From contig JAVJUS010000124.1 of the NCBI GenBank assembly GCA_040220455.1, positions 1-18,738 of the forward strand: 18,738 nt of DNA, in the 5' to 3' direction. Origin of the DNA: JAVJUS01 sp040220455 (GTDB lineage Bacteria > Pseudomonadota > Alphaproteobacteria > DSM-16000 > Inquilinaceae). Position 1 is the stretch's first letter. Each line of letters starts with the position of its first letter. The notes beneath the pieces were generated by a model that was given only the letters and a program-made list of their open reading frames with translations, was not told where the DNA came from and did no database searches. The translations under genes and the position numbers were made by a program. This document shows, piece after piece, positions 7,161 to 15,090 of this stretch.

Positions 7161-7249
7161 GGGGTGCGGGCACTCCTGCGATCGACCTCGGGCGACCGGC
7201 CGCGGGGCCGGCGGGGGCGAAAATCGCCATTGATCCCTTACGGACCTGG

Positions 7250-7293
7250 TGTCAATATTCCATGACACATGGCGGTGACAATCAAGCCTTACA
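7250..7293. promoter_or_regulatory. Tandem PpsR/CrtJ-type operator between crtD and crtE
   Basis: A perfect TGT-N12-ACA palindrome occupies 7250-7267 (TGTCAATATTCCATGACA). Exactly 8 bp later lies a near match, TGA-N12-ACA, at 7276-7293. Paired sites with 8-bp spacing are the arrangement described for CrtJ/PpsR at photosynthesis promoters. On the - strand TTGACA (7255 to 7250) is a perfect -35 hexamer facing crtD. ATGACA (7262-7267) is a -35-like hexamer facing crtE. The matching -10 hexamers are poor on both strands. The site should repress both directions under oxygen or light; that is inference. Confidence 0.75.
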
Positions 7294-7367
7294 CACCGGG
7301 GCAGCCTCGCATACCGGACCGATTGTCGCCAGGGGCCGGAACCCGGCCGCCCGACGGGGAGGAATTC

Positions 7368-8237
7368 ATGGACGCGACCTCGCGGATCGAGCGGGCCCTG
7401 GACCAGGCGATGAGCTGCGCGGACGGCCCGAGCGCGCCACCCCGGCTGCTGGAGGCCATGCGCCACGCGGTCTTTCCCAAGGGCGCCCGGGTCCGCCCGC
7501 GGCTCTGCCTCTCGGTCGCCGAGGCGTGCGGCGACGACGAGCCGGGAATCGCCGACGGTGCGGCCGCGGCGATCGAGCTCCTGCACTGCGCCTCGCTGGT
7601 CCATGACGACCTGCCCTGCTTCGACGACGCGGATACGCGGCGCGGCAAGCCGTCGGTCCAGCGGGCCTACGGCGCGCCGATGGCGCTGCTGGCCGGCGAC
7701 GCGCTGATCGTCCTCGCCTTCGAGACCCTGGCCCGGACGGCCGTTCCGGCCCCGGCCCGCCTCGCGCCGCTGGTCCTGACCATCGGGCGCTCGGTCGGCA
7801 CGCCGGCAGGCCTGTGCGCCGGCCAGGCCTGGGAAGGGGAGAAGGGGGTCGTCGTCGCCGACTACCAGCGGCTCAAGACCGGCTCGCTCTTCGTCGCGGC
7901 CACCGTGGCCGGCGCGGCGGCGGCCGGCGCCGATCCGGCGCCCTGGCGGGCCCTTGGCGAGACCCTGGGCGAGGCCTATCAAGTCGCCGACGACCTGCGC
8001 GACGTGGCGGGCGACGCCGAGGAGCTGGGCAAGCCCGTCGGCCAGGACGCGTTGCACGGCCGGCCGAGCTCGGTGACCGAGCTGGGGGTCGACGGCGCGA
8101 TGGACCACCTCGAGGATCTCGTCGTGGGCGCGATCGCGGCCATTCCCGACTGCCCCGGCGCCGGAATGCTGGAGACGCTGATCCGTTCCGAGGCCAAGCG
8201 GCTGGTTCCGAAGTCGCTGGCCCGCAGCGCCGCCTGA
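7368..8237 (+). CDS. crtE: CrtE, geranylgeranyl diphosphate synthase
   Basis: A 289-residue trans-prenyltransferase that builds GGPP from IPP and shorter allylic diphosphates, supplying CrtB and the bacteriochlorophyll side chain. The first aspartate-rich motif is LVHDDLPCFDDADTRRGKP (Asp80, Asp81, Asp86, Asp87). The second is QVADDLRD (Asp208, Asp209, Asp212). LKTGSLF and EGEKG are also family features. The start is the ATG at 7368, with GGGGAGG ending 5 bases before it. An in-frame ATG at 7269 would add 33 residues and would overlap the operator region, so it is rejected. It leads a crtE-crtF unit (28 bp to crtF) and is divergent from crtD. A farnesyl diphosphate synthase is the alternative, but the crt context favours CrtE. 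Confidence 0.94.
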   Translation: MDATSRIERALDQAMSCADGPSAPPRLLEAMRHAVFPKGARVRPRLCLSVAEACGDDEPGIADGAAAAIELLHCASLVHDDLPCFDDADTRRGKPSVQRAYGAPMALLAGDALIVLAFETLARTAVPAPARLAPLVLTIGRSVGTPAGLCAGQAWEGEKGVVVADYQRLKTGSLFVAATVAGAAAAGADPAPWRALGETLGEAYQVADDLRDVAGDAEELGKPVGQDALHGRPSSVTELGVDGAMDHLEDLVVGAIAAIPDCPGAGMLETLIRSEAKRLVPKSLARSAA

Positions 8238-8265
8238 GCGGGCGGCCGAGGCGGGACGCCCGAGG

Positions 8266-9423
8266 GTGACGAGCCGCGTGATGGCTCCGCCGGGCACGGG
8301 CGGCGCGCTCGACCGGCTGCTGGCCGTGCGCGACCGGCTGCTGGCCGATCCGCGCTTCCAGACGCGCGCCGCGCGCAACCCGCTGACCCGCTGGATCGCG
8401 CGGCGGCGGGCGCGCACGCTCTTCGACATCTGCGCCGGCTTCGTCTACTCCCAGGTCCTGCAAGCGGGCGTGCGCCTGCGGCTGTTCGAGATCCTGGCCG
8501 AGGGGCCGGCCTCCCTGCCGGTGCTCGCGGATCGGCTGGGCCTGCCGGTCGACGCCGCACGGCGCCTGCTCGACGCCTCGGCCGCCCTCGATCTCGCGGA
8601 GAAGCGGCGGGGCGGGCGCTACGGACTCGGTCCGCTCGGCGCGGCGCTGGTCGGCAATCCCGGCATTGCCGCGATGGTCGAGCATCACGCCCTGCTCTAC
8701 GGCGACCTGGCCGACCCGGTCGCCTTGCTCCGCGGCGAGCGGGCGCAGACGGGGCTCGGCGGCTACTGGCCCTACGCGGCGGGGCAGGGGCACGCCGCCG
8801 CCGCCGGGGCCGAGGACGTGGCGGCCTATTCCGAACTGATGGCCTCGTCGCAGGCCATGATCGCGGGCGACATCCTCGACGCCGCGCCGCTCGGGCGATA
8901 CCGGCACCTGCTCGATGTCGGGGGCGGTCAAGGGGCGTTCGTGCGCGCGGCCCTGGAGCGCACGCCCGGGCTGACGGCCACCCTGTTCGACCTGCCGGCC
9001 GTCGCCGAGCGGGCGCGCGAGCGACTCGACGCCGACGGGCTGGGGTCGCGGGCGTGCGCCGTCGGCGGCGACTTCCTGGCCGATCCGCTGCCCGAAGGGG
9101 CCGACATCGCCTCGCTGGTCCGGGTCGTCCACGATCATGACGATCCGGTGGCGCTGGCGATCCTTAAGGGCGTGCGCCGCGCACTGCCCCCCGGAGGGAC
9201 CCTTCTGGTCGCCGAACCCATGGCCGAGACGCCGGGGGCGGAGCCCGTCGGCGCCTATTTCCTCTTCTACCTCATGGCGATGGGCAGCGGCCGGCCGCGC
9301 TCCGCCACCGAATTGAAATCGCTGCTGGAAACCGCCGGATTCGTGGCGATTCGGCCAGTCCCGACCCACCGGCCGCTGCTCACCCGGCTGCTCGTTGCGC
9401 GTGTCCCCGACAAGCCGGCCTGA
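8266..9423 (+). CDS. crtF: CrtF, hydroxyneurosporene O-methyltransferase
   Basis: A 385-residue SAM-dependent methyltransferase that methylates the carotenoid C-1 hydroxyl introduced by CrtC, giving methoxy carotenoids such as spirilloxanthin precursors. An N-terminal winged-helix dimerisation region (about residues 50-135) includes GFVYSQVLQAGVRLRLFEIL. SAM motif I is LLDVGGGQGAF (Asp217 then GGG). TLFDLPAVAERA and the catalytic-region RVVHDHDDPVA follow, as in the plant-type O-methyltransferase family. The start is uncertain. GTG at 8266 has GAGGCGGGA (8248-8256) ahead of it. GTG at 8278 and ATG at 8281 are alternatives that remove 4 or 5 residues. It is 28 bp after crtE and probably cotranscribed. 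A 110-bp promoter region separates it from bchC. Confidence 0.93.
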   Translation: MTSRVMAPPGTGGALDRLLAVRDRLLADPRFQTRAARNPLTRWIARRRARTLFDICAGFVYSQVLQAGVRLRLFEILAEGPASLPVLADRLGLPVDAARRLLDASAALDLAEKRRGGRYGLGPLGAALVGNPGIAAMVEHHALLYGDLADPVALLRGERAQTGLGGYWPYAAGQGHAAAAGAEDVAAYSELMASSQAMIAGDILDAAPLGRYRHLLDVGGGQGAFVRAALERTPGLTATLFDLPAVAERARERLDADGLGSRACAVGGDFLADPLPEGADIASLVRVVHDHDDPVALAILKGVRRALPPGGTLLVAEPMAETPGAEPVGAYFLFYLMAMGSGRPRSATELKSLLETAGFVAIRPVPTHRPLLTRLLVARVPDKPA

Positions 9424-9433
9424 CGCAATGACC

Positions 9434-9477
9434 TGTAAATCTGTATTGACATCCGGCAGTGTCAAAATAAACTGACA
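9434..9477. promoter_or_regulatory. Tandem PpsR/CrtJ-type operator and promoter of bchC
   Basis: Two perfect TGT-N12-ACA palindromes, 9434-9451 (TGTAAATCTGTATTGACA) and 9460-9477 (TGTCAAAATAAACTGACA), are separated by exactly 8 bp, the classic paired arrangement described for the Rhodobacter bchC promoter. A perfect -35 hexamer TTGACA (9446-9451) is part of the first palindrome. A fair -10, TAAACT (9468-9473), with a 16-bp spacer lies in the second. Repressor bound to both would cover the whole promoter. This is the clearest control site in the window, driving bchC-X-Y-Z and, by readthrough, probably puf. Confidence 0.9.
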
Positions 9478-9533
9478 CCAGCACCTAAGGGCCCCTCGCC
9501 TGACGGGCCGGCCCACGGAAGGGAGCGAACATC

Positions 9534-10478
9534 ATGGAAGCCATCGCCGTCGTCCTCGAGGAGCCGCAGCGTCTGGCGCTCAGCCGTCTGGCGCTGGACG
9601 CGCCCGGGGAGGACGACGTGGTGGTCGACGTGACGTGGAGCGGGATCAGCACGGGAACCGAGCGGCTGCTCTTCTCCGGCACGATGCCGCCGTTTCCCGG
9701 CATGGGGTATCCGCTGGTTCCGGGCTACGAGTCGGTCGGCCGCATCGCGGCAATCGGCACCGGCGTCACGGACCGCAAGATCGGCCAGCTCGTCTATGTC
9801 CCGGGCGCGCGCTGCTTCGGCGCGATCCGCGGGCTGTTCGGCGGCGCGGCCTCCCGCCTCGTGGTCAAGGCCGACAAGGCGCTGCCGATCGACGACAGCA
9901 TGGGCGAGCAGGGGATCCTGCTGGCCCTCGCCGCCACGGCGCGCCACGCGATCGCCGGCGGCGACGGCACCCCGCCGGATCTGATCGTCGGCCATGGCGT
10001 GCTGGGCCGCCTGATCGCCCGGCTGGCGATCGCTTCGGGTGGGGCGCCGCCGACCGTGTGGGAGACCGAGCCTGCGCGGGTCGACGGCGCGACCGGCTAC
10101 CCGGTCGTCCATCCCGAGGCCGACGAGCGCCGCGACTATCGCGCGATCTACGACGTCAGCGGCGATGCCGGCCTGCTCGACACCCTGATCGGCCGGCTGG
10201 CGCCGGGCGGGGAGATCGTCTTGGCCGGCTTCTACAGCGCGCCGATCAGCTTCGCCTTCCCGCCGGCCTTCATGAAGGAGGCCCGGCTGCGCGTCGCCGC
10301 GGAATGGCGGCCCGCCGACCTGGTCGCCGCGCGCGACCGCGTCGCCGAGGGGCGCCTGCCGCTCGACGGCCTGATCACCCATCGCCATGCGGCGACCGAG
10401 GCGCCCTCGGCCTATCCGACCGCCTTCGGCGATCCGTCCTGCCTGAAGATGATCCTCGATTGGAGAGCGTGCAAATGA
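9534..10478 (+). CDS. bchC: BchC, 3-hydroxyethyl bacteriochlorophyllide a dehydrogenase
   Basis: A 314-residue medium-chain dehydrogenase/reductase-like protein. It oxidises the C-3 hydroxyethyl group to acetyl in the late bacteriochlorophyll a pathway, acting with chlorophyllide a reductase BchXYZ. VDVTWSGISTGTERLLFSG and GYPLVPGYESVGRI are the GroES-like N-terminal part. The nucleotide-binding segment LIVGHGVLGRLIARLA carries GHGVLG (153-158). APGGEIVLAGFYS belongs to the later Rossmann part. The usual MDR zinc ligands are not evident, as expected for BchC. The ATG at 9534 follows a good GGAAGGGAG site. The stop overlaps bchX by ATGA (10475-10478), so the two are translationally coupled. 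Its promoter carries the tandem PpsR-type operator. Confidence 0.95.
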   Translation: MEAIAVVLEEPQRLALSRLALDAPGEDDVVVDVTWSGISTGTERLLFSGTMPPFPGMGYPLVPGYESVGRIAAIGTGVTDRKIGQLVYVPGARCFGAIRGLFGGAASRLVVKADKALPIDDSMGEQGILLALAATARHAIAGGDGTPPDLIVGHGVLGRLIARLAIASGGAPPTVWETEPARVDGATGYPVVHPEADERRDYRAIYDVSGDAGLLDTLIGRLAPGGEIVLAGFYSAPISFAFPPAFMKEARLRVAAEWRPADLVAARDRVAEGRLPLDGLITHRHAATEAPSAYPTAFGDPSCLKMILDWRACK

Positions 10479-11473
10479 ACGCGTCCAGCGGCTCCGACAC
10501 CACCGTCCTCGACCGGACGGAAAGCGCCGACGGCCCCTCCGACGAGGCGCCCGCCCCCGCCAAGCGCGAGACCGAGGTCATCGCGATCTACGGCAAGGGC
10601 GGCATCGGCAAGAGCTTCACCCTCGCCAACCTGTCCTACATGATGGCGCAGCAGGGCAAGCGGGTCCTGTTGATCGGCTGCGACCCGAAGAGCGACACGA
10701 CCTCGCTGCTCTTCGGTGGTCGAAGCTGCCCGACCATCATCGAGACCTCGTCGAAGAAGAAGCTGGCCGGCGAAGCGGTCGACATCGGCGATGTCTGCTT
10801 CGTGCGCGACGGCGTCTATGCCATGGAGCTGGGCGGGCCGGAAGTCGGCCGCGGCTGCGGCGGCCGGGGCATCATCCACGGCTTCGAGCTGCTGGAGAAG
10901 CTGGGCTTCCACGACTGGGACTTCGACTACGTCCTGCTCGACTTCCTGGGCGACGTGGTCTGCGGCGGCTTCGGCCTGCCGATCGCCCGCGACATGTGCC
11001 AGAAGGTCATCGTCGTCGGCTCCAACGACCTGCAGTCGCTCTACGTCGCCAACAATGTCTGCTCGGCCGTCGACTACTTCCGGCGCCTGGGCGGCAATGT
11101 CGGCGTCGCGGGCCTGGTGATCAACAAGGACGACGGCACCGGCGAGGCCCAGGCCTTCGCCGAGGCGGTGGGCATTCCGGTGCTCGCGGCGATCCCGGCG
11201 CATGACGACATCCGGCGCAAGAGCGCCAACTACGAGATCATCGGCGTGCCCGGGGGCGAGTGGGCGTCGGTGTTCGAGCAGCTCGGGGCCAACGCGGCGT
11301 CCGCGCCGCCGCTGCTGCCGACGCCGCTGAGCCACGACGGCCTCCTCGACCTCTTCAAGAGCGAGGATGTCGGCCGCGGCGTCGAGCTGACGCCGGCGAC
11401 GCTGGCGGACATGCACGGCGCCAACGCCGTGGAGAAGCCGTCCCTCGAAGTCATCTACGACGGCGCGGACTGA
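10475..11473 (+). CDS. bchX: BchX, chlorophyllide a reductase iron protein
   Basis: A 332-residue nitrogenase-iron-protein homologue: the ATP-driven electron donor of chlorophyllide a oxidoreductase (COR), which reduces ring B. The P-loop is IYGKGGIGKSFT (40-49). LIGCDPKSDTT (67-75) is the switch-like Asp region. The two cysteines that should bridge the 4Fe-4S cluster between dimer halves are in GRGCGGRG (Cys128) and DVVCGGFGLP (Cys163). The N-terminal about 30 residues are a polar Ser/Asp/Pro-rich extension typical of BchX compared with BchL. The ATG is contained in the bchC stop overlap. bchY follows after 9 bp. BchL is ruled out by the extension and by the bchY-bchZ neighbours. Confidence 0.96.
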   Translation: MNASSGSDTTVLDRTESADGPSDEAPAPAKRETEVIAIYGKGGIGKSFTLANLSYMMAQQGKRVLLIGCDPKSDTTSLLFGGRSCPTIIETSSKKKLAGEAVDIGDVCFVRDGVYAMELGGPEVGRGCGGRGIIHGFELLEKLGFHDWDFDYVLLDFLGDVVCGGFGLPIARDMCQKVIVVGSNDLQSLYVANNVCSAVDYFRRLGGNVGVAGLVINKDDGTGEAQAFAEAVGIPVLAAIPAHDDIRRKSANYEIIGVPGGEWASVFEQLGANAASAPPLLPTPLSHDGLLDLFKSEDVGRGVELTPATLADMHGANAVEKPSLEVIYDGAD

Positions 11474-11482
11474 GCGGGGCCG

Positions 11483-13087
11483 ATGATGAGCCAGTCCGAC
11501 CATCTCGATCCGTCCGACGGGGCCGCGGCGGCCGTGCCGGATGCCGCGCCCGACCCGGTGACGCCGGATCCCGCCATCCTCGAGTCCGCGAGCGGCTGCC
11601 ACGGCGGCAAGGAGACCCTGGAGGCCGCGGCCAAGGCCGCCGGCAAGTCCGAGGTCCTTGCCCGGCTCGCGACCGATTATCCGAAGGGTCCGCACGACCA
11701 GCCGCAGTCCATGTGTCCGGCCTTCGGGTCGCTGCGCGTGGGCCTTCGCATGCGGCGAACGGCGACGATCCTTTCCGGTTCGGCGTGCTGCGTCTACGGC
11801 CTGACCTTCACCTCGCATTTCTACGGCGCCCGGCGGACGGTCGGCTACGTGCCCTTCTCCTCCGAGACGCTGGTCACCGGCCAGCTCTTCGAGGATATCC
11901 GCGACGCGGTGCACGAGATGGCCGATCCGGCGGACTACGATGCCGTCGTCGTCATCAACCTGTGCGTTCCGACCGCGTCGGGCGTGCCGCTCGACCTCCT
12001 GCCGGACGAGATCAACGGCGTGCGGGTGATCGGCATCGACGTGCCGGGCTTCGGCGTGCCGACCCATGCCGAGGCCAAGGACGTGCTGGCCGGCGCCATG
12101 CTGGGCTTCGCCCGGCGCGAGGCGGAGGCCGGGCCGGTCGCGCGGCCGCGCGGCGAGCGCCCGGAGCGCCCGTCGGTGGCGCTGATCGGCGAGCTCTTCC
12201 CAGCCGATCCGGTGGGCGTCGCCTCGCTGCTCGACCCCATGGGCCTGACCGTGGCACCCCAGGTGCCGAGCCGGGAATGGCGCGACCTCTACGCCGCGCT
12301 CGACAGCGTCGTGGCGGCGGCGGTCCATCCCTTCTACACGGCGAGCGTCCGCGAGTTCGAGCGGGCCGGCCGGCCGGTCGTGGGCTCCGGGCCCGTCGGG
12401 CTCGACGGCACGGCGGCCTGGCTCGACGCGGTGGCGGAGTCGGCGGGTGTGAGCGACACCGCGCGCGACGACGCCAAGGCCAAGGCGCTGCCGGCGATCC
12501 GCGCGGCGCTCGACGCCAACCCGCTCGACGCGACGGTGACCGTCTCCGGCTACGAGGGCTCGGAGCTCCTGGTCGCCCGGGTCCTGGCGGAGGCCGGGGC
12601 GCGGGTGCCCTATGTCGGCACCGCCTGCCCGCGCACCGCCTGGAGCGAAGCCGACCGCCAATGGCTGGAGGCGCGCGGCACCCACGTACAGTACCGCGCG
12701 GCGCTCGAGCAGGACGTCGCCGCCATGCGCGAGGTCCGCCCGGACCTCGCCATCGGCACGACGCCGCTGGTCCAGACGGCCAAGGAAGAGGGCGTGCCGG
12801 CGATCTACTTCACCAACATGGTCTCCGCCCGGCCGCTGTTCGGCGCGGCCGGCGTCGCGGCCCTGACGGCGATCGTGCGCACCCAGATCGCCGGCGGCGA
12901 GCGCTATTCGCGCATGGTCGACTTCTTCGACACCGTCGGGACGGGCAAGTCGGCGGGCTACGGCTGGAACCACCGGCCCGGCCCCGATCCGCTGGCGCGG
13001 CCGAAGAAGGCCGGCCAGGCCGCGGAGCCGGCCGCCGACCCGGATGCCGACCGGGTCGTGCCCGGCTCGACGGCGCTGGAGGGCTGA
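11483..13087 (+). CDS. bchY: BchY, chlorophyllide a reductase subunit Y
   Basis: A 534-residue subunit of the catalytic BchY-BchZ component of COR, which is related to nitrogenase NifD/NifK. Candidate cluster ligands are Cys78 in SMCPAFGSLRVG and Cys102/Cys103 in GSACCVYGLTF. SGCHGGKE (Cys39) is another conserved-looking cysteine segment near the N-terminus. GYEGSELLVARVLAEAGA and YVGTACPRTAWS are typical family stretches. Residues 1-30 are Asp/Ala/Pro-rich and probably disordered. The ATG at 11483 (a second at 11486) has GAGCGGGG just before it. It sits 9 bp after bchX and 4 bp before bchZ, one tight operon. The length is slightly above the usual about 480-510, because of the N-terminal and C-terminal Ala/Pro-rich ends. 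Confidence 0.95.
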   Translation: MMSQSDHLDPSDGAAAAVPDAAPDPVTPDPAILESASGCHGGKETLEAAAKAAGKSEVLARLATDYPKGPHDQPQSMCPAFGSLRVGLRMRRTATILSGSACCVYGLTFTSHFYGARRTVGYVPFSSETLVTGQLFEDIRDAVHEMADPADYDAVVVINLCVPTASGVPLDLLPDEINGVRVIGIDVPGFGVPTHAEAKDVLAGAMLGFARREAEAGPVARPRGERPERPSVALIGELFPADPVGVASLLDPMGLTVAPQVPSREWRDLYAALDSVVAAAVHPFYTASVREFERAGRPVVGSGPVGLDGTAAWLDAVAESAGVSDTARDDAKAKALPAIRAALDANPLDATVTVSGYEGSELLVARVLAEAGARVPYVGTACPRTAWSEADRQWLEARGTHVQYRAALEQDVAAMREVRPDLAIGTTPLVQTAKEEGVPAIYFTNMVSARPLFGAAGVAALTAIVRTQIAGGERYSRMVDFFDTVGTGKSAGYGWNHRPGPDPLARPKKAGQAAEPAADPDADRVVPGSTALEG

Positions 13088-13091
13088 GCTG

Positions 13092-14555
13092 ATGCTGGTA
13101 CTCGATCACGATCGCGCCGGCGGCTACTGGGGCTCGGTCTACGCCTTCACGGCGATCAAGGGGCTGAGCGTGGTGATCGACGGCCCGGTGGGCTGCGAGA
13201 ACCTGCCGGTCACCGCCGTCCTGCACTATACCGACGCGCTGCCGCCGCACGAACTGCCCGTCGCCGTCACCGGCCTGTCCGAGGACGAGCTGTCGATGAG
13301 CGGCACCGAAGGCGCGCTCAAACGGGCAGGGGACACGCAGGACCCCGACCAGCCCTCGGTCATCGTCACCGGCAGCATCGCCGAGATGATCGGCGGCGGC
13401 GTCACCCCGGAGGGCTCGAACCTCAAGCGCTTCCTGCCCCGGACCATCGACGAGGACCAGTGGCAGAGCGCCGACCGGGCGATCTACTGGCTGTGGTCCG
13501 AGTTCGGCGCCAAGAAGGCGCAGGCCCGGCGCAAGAAGAAGCGGCCCGAGGGCGGCAAGCCCAAGGTCAACATCATCGGTCCGATCTACGGCACCTTCAA
13601 CATGCCCTCCGACCTGGCGGAGATCCGCCGGCTGATCGAGGGCATCGGCTGCGAGGTCAACCTCGTCTTCCCGCTGGGCAGCCATATCGACGACGTCCCC
13701 CGCCTGGTCGACGCGGACGTCAATGTCTGCCTCTACCGGGAGTTCGGCCGCAAGCTGTGCGAGGCGCTCGACGCGCCCTACCTGCAGGCGCCGATCGGGC
13801 TGTTCGCGACGACCAATTTCCTGCGCACGCTGGGCGAGCTGACGGGCGTGGATCCCGAGCCGTTCATCGAGCAGGAGAAGCACACCACGATCAAGCCGAT
13901 CTGGGATCTCTGGCGCTCGGTCACCCAGGACTTCTTCCCGACCGCGTCCTTCGCCGTCGTGGCGTCGGAGACCTATGTCCGCGGCCTTCGTCGGTTCCTC
14001 GAGGACGAGATGGGCATTCCGTGCACCTTCTCGTTCTGGCGCCGGGCGGGGATGAAGCCCGACAACGCCAAGGTGCGCGACGCCATCCGGACCAAGCCGC
14101 CGCTGGTGCTGTTCGGGTCGTACAACGAGCGCATGTACGCCGCCGAGGTGGGCTGCCGGGCGGTCTACATCCCGGCCTCGTTCCCCGGCGCGATCATCCG
14201 GCGGGCGACCGGAACGCCCTTCATGGGCTACGCCGGCGCGACCTACCTGATCCAGGAATACTGCAACGCCCTGTTCGACGCGCTGTTCGAGATCCTGCCG
14301 CTGGGTACGGACCTCGACAAGGTCGACGCCACGCCCTCGCGGCTGGCCGAGTCGAGTGCCTGGACCTGGGAGCCGGAGGCCCGGCGCCTGTTCGACGCCC
14401 ATCTCGAATCCGAGCCGTTCCTGGTGCGCATCTCCGCGGCCAAGCGCCTGCGCGACAAGGTCGAGCGCGACGCGCGCCGGGCCGGTGAGGAAACGATCAC
14501 GGCCGAGCGGCTGCGCGCCTCGCTCGGCGCCGAGGTCGGGGGAGCGACGGCATGA
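13092..14555 (+). CDS. bchZ: BchZ, chlorophyllide a reductase subunit Z
   Basis: A 487-residue partner of BchY, with which it forms the substrate-binding heterotetramer of COR. The N-terminal LDHDRAGGYWGSVYAFTAIK and VVIDGPVGCENLPVTAV (Cys35, likely 4Fe-4S ligand) are diagnostic. GPIYGTFNMPSDLAEI and the C-terminal FLVRISAAKRLRDKVE helix are typical of BchZ. The start is the ATG at 13092, with GGAGGG 8 bases before it and 4 bp after the bchY stop. An in-frame ATG at 13044 lies inside bchY and is rejected. The stop TGA (14553-14555) overlaps an ATG at 14552. pufQ starts 165 bp later, as in the bchCXYZ-puf superoperon of purple bacteria. Confidence 0.96.
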   Translation: MLVLDHDRAGGYWGSVYAFTAIKGLSVVIDGPVGCENLPVTAVLHYTDALPPHELPVAVTGLSEDELSMSGTEGALKRAGDTQDPDQPSVIVTGSIAEMIGGGVTPEGSNLKRFLPRTIDEDQWQSADRAIYWLWSEFGAKKAQARRKKKRPEGGKPKVNIIGPIYGTFNMPSDLAEIRRLIEGIGCEVNLVFPLGSHIDDVPRLVDADVNVCLYREFGRKLCEALDAPYLQAPIGLFATTNFLRTLGELTGVDPEPFIEQEKHTTIKPIWDLWRSVTQDFFPTASFAVVASETYVRGLRRFLEDEMGIPCTFSFWRRAGMKPDNAKVRDAIRTKPPLVLFGSYNERMYAAEVGCRAVYIPASFPGAIIRRATGTPFMGYAGATYLIQEYCNALFDALFEILPLGTDLDKVDATPSRLAESSAWTWEPEARRLFDAHLESEPFLVRISAAKRLRDKVERDARRAGEETITAERLRASLGAEVGGATA

Positions 14556-14728
14556 CCGGCCTCGCCGCCCGTCTTTCGCACACCCCGCGTCGCCGGTCCG
14601 ACCGCCGGCACGCGGCCCCATCGTCCCGCCAGGATACCGGCGGGGCCAAAAGGCCCGTCGCGTCGATGGCTGCCGCCTTCGACGTCGCGGGTCGACGAAT
14701 TCCGTCTCCGGGGGAAGCTCATGGCTGA
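14552..14728 (+). CDS. Doubtful 58-codon ORF coupled to bchZ
   Basis: The ATG overlaps the bchZ stop (ATGA) and has GGGGGAG (14538-14544) at good spacing. The frame ends in TGA at 14726-14728, overlapping the first codons of pufQ by 8 bp. The product would be basic, Arg/Ala/Pro/Ser-rich, with no membrane segment and no family I recognise. Its coupling at both ends would let ribosomes pass from bchZ to pufQ. Its composition is what any frame of this GC-rich DNA would give, so it may be only a chance frame or a leader. Confidence 0.25.
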   Translation: MTGLAARLSHTPRRRSDRRHAAPSSRQDTGGAKRPVASMAAAFDVAGRRIPSPGEAHG

Positions 14729-14954
14729 AATGGTGATCAACGGCCCCGCCACGCCGCATGCCCGCGACGACGAGGCCCGCCAGTTCCGGCGCGTCGTCGC
14801 GGCGACCTACATCGTCTTCCTCGTCGGCGCGGTCGTCGCCCGGGCGGTCACCGGCCGCTGGCGTCACACCCGCGACGGCCGTCCCCGCGGCTCGATTTTC
14901 GCCGAGGCGCGGATGACGGCGCACACGATCCTGCCCTTCGCCTTCATGCGCTGA
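14721..14954 (+). CDS. pufQ: PufQ, small membrane protein of the puf operon
   Basis: A 77-residue protein with a polar N-terminus, one hydrophobic span at about residues 25-42 (VVAATYIVFLVGAVVARA) and a basic C-terminal part. It ends SIFAEARMTAHTILPFAFM plus Arg, which resembles the C-terminus of PufQ proteins outside Rhodobacter. PufQ is first in the puf operon and is linked to bacteriochlorophyll supply or carrier function during complex assembly; its exact role is unsettled. CGGGGGAAGCTC immediately precedes the ATG and gives a good ribosome-binding site. Position between bchZ and pufB is the classical one. Identification rests on position, size, the single span and the C-terminal motif. 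Confidence 0.8.
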   Translation: MAEMVINGPATPHARDDEARQFRRVVAATYIVFLVGAVVARAVTGRWRHTRDGRPRGSIFAEARMTAHTILPFAFMR

Positions 14955-14995
14955 GGGGCGCTCGAGATCCCGCCCGGCCAGGCCGCCGGGCGGTC

Positions 14996-15025
14996 GTAGG
15001 TATCGTGGCGACCTCGCCACGATGC
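14996..15025 (+). repeat. GTAGGT-led hairpin in the pufQ-pufB gap (copy C)
   Basis: GTAGGT (14996-15001) is followed by a perfect stem, ATCGTGGCG (15002-15010) with CGCCACGAT (15015-15023), and a 4-base ACCT loop. The first hexamer matches the other GTAGGT hairpins in this window. In the puf message the stem could influence the 5' end or stability of the pufBA RNA, but no U-tract follows it, so it is not a terminator. Confidence 0.65.
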
Positions 15026-15090
15026 TCCCCGCCGCGCGGGAGGTGCGCGGCAACGGCCGACGGGCCAAAGTGCCTTGGAGTGTCCGAATA

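Noticed and set aside
7269..7367. Extended CrtE start at the ATG at 7269
   Set aside because: It overlaps the operator and has no ribosome-binding site. The ATG at 7368 has GGGGAGG and matches the family's N-terminus.
10412..12973. Long - strand open frame opposite bchC, bchX and bchY (also those at 1437-3122 and 12810-15068)
   Set aside because: High GC at third codon positions makes antisense frames of strong genes stay open. Their products are Arg/Gly/Asp-rich low-complexity sequences with no family features.
14955..15090. PpsR-type site in front of pufB
   Set aside because: I found no TGT-N12-ACA match in the bchZ-pufB interval. Control from the bchC promoter or an unrecognised site is more likely.
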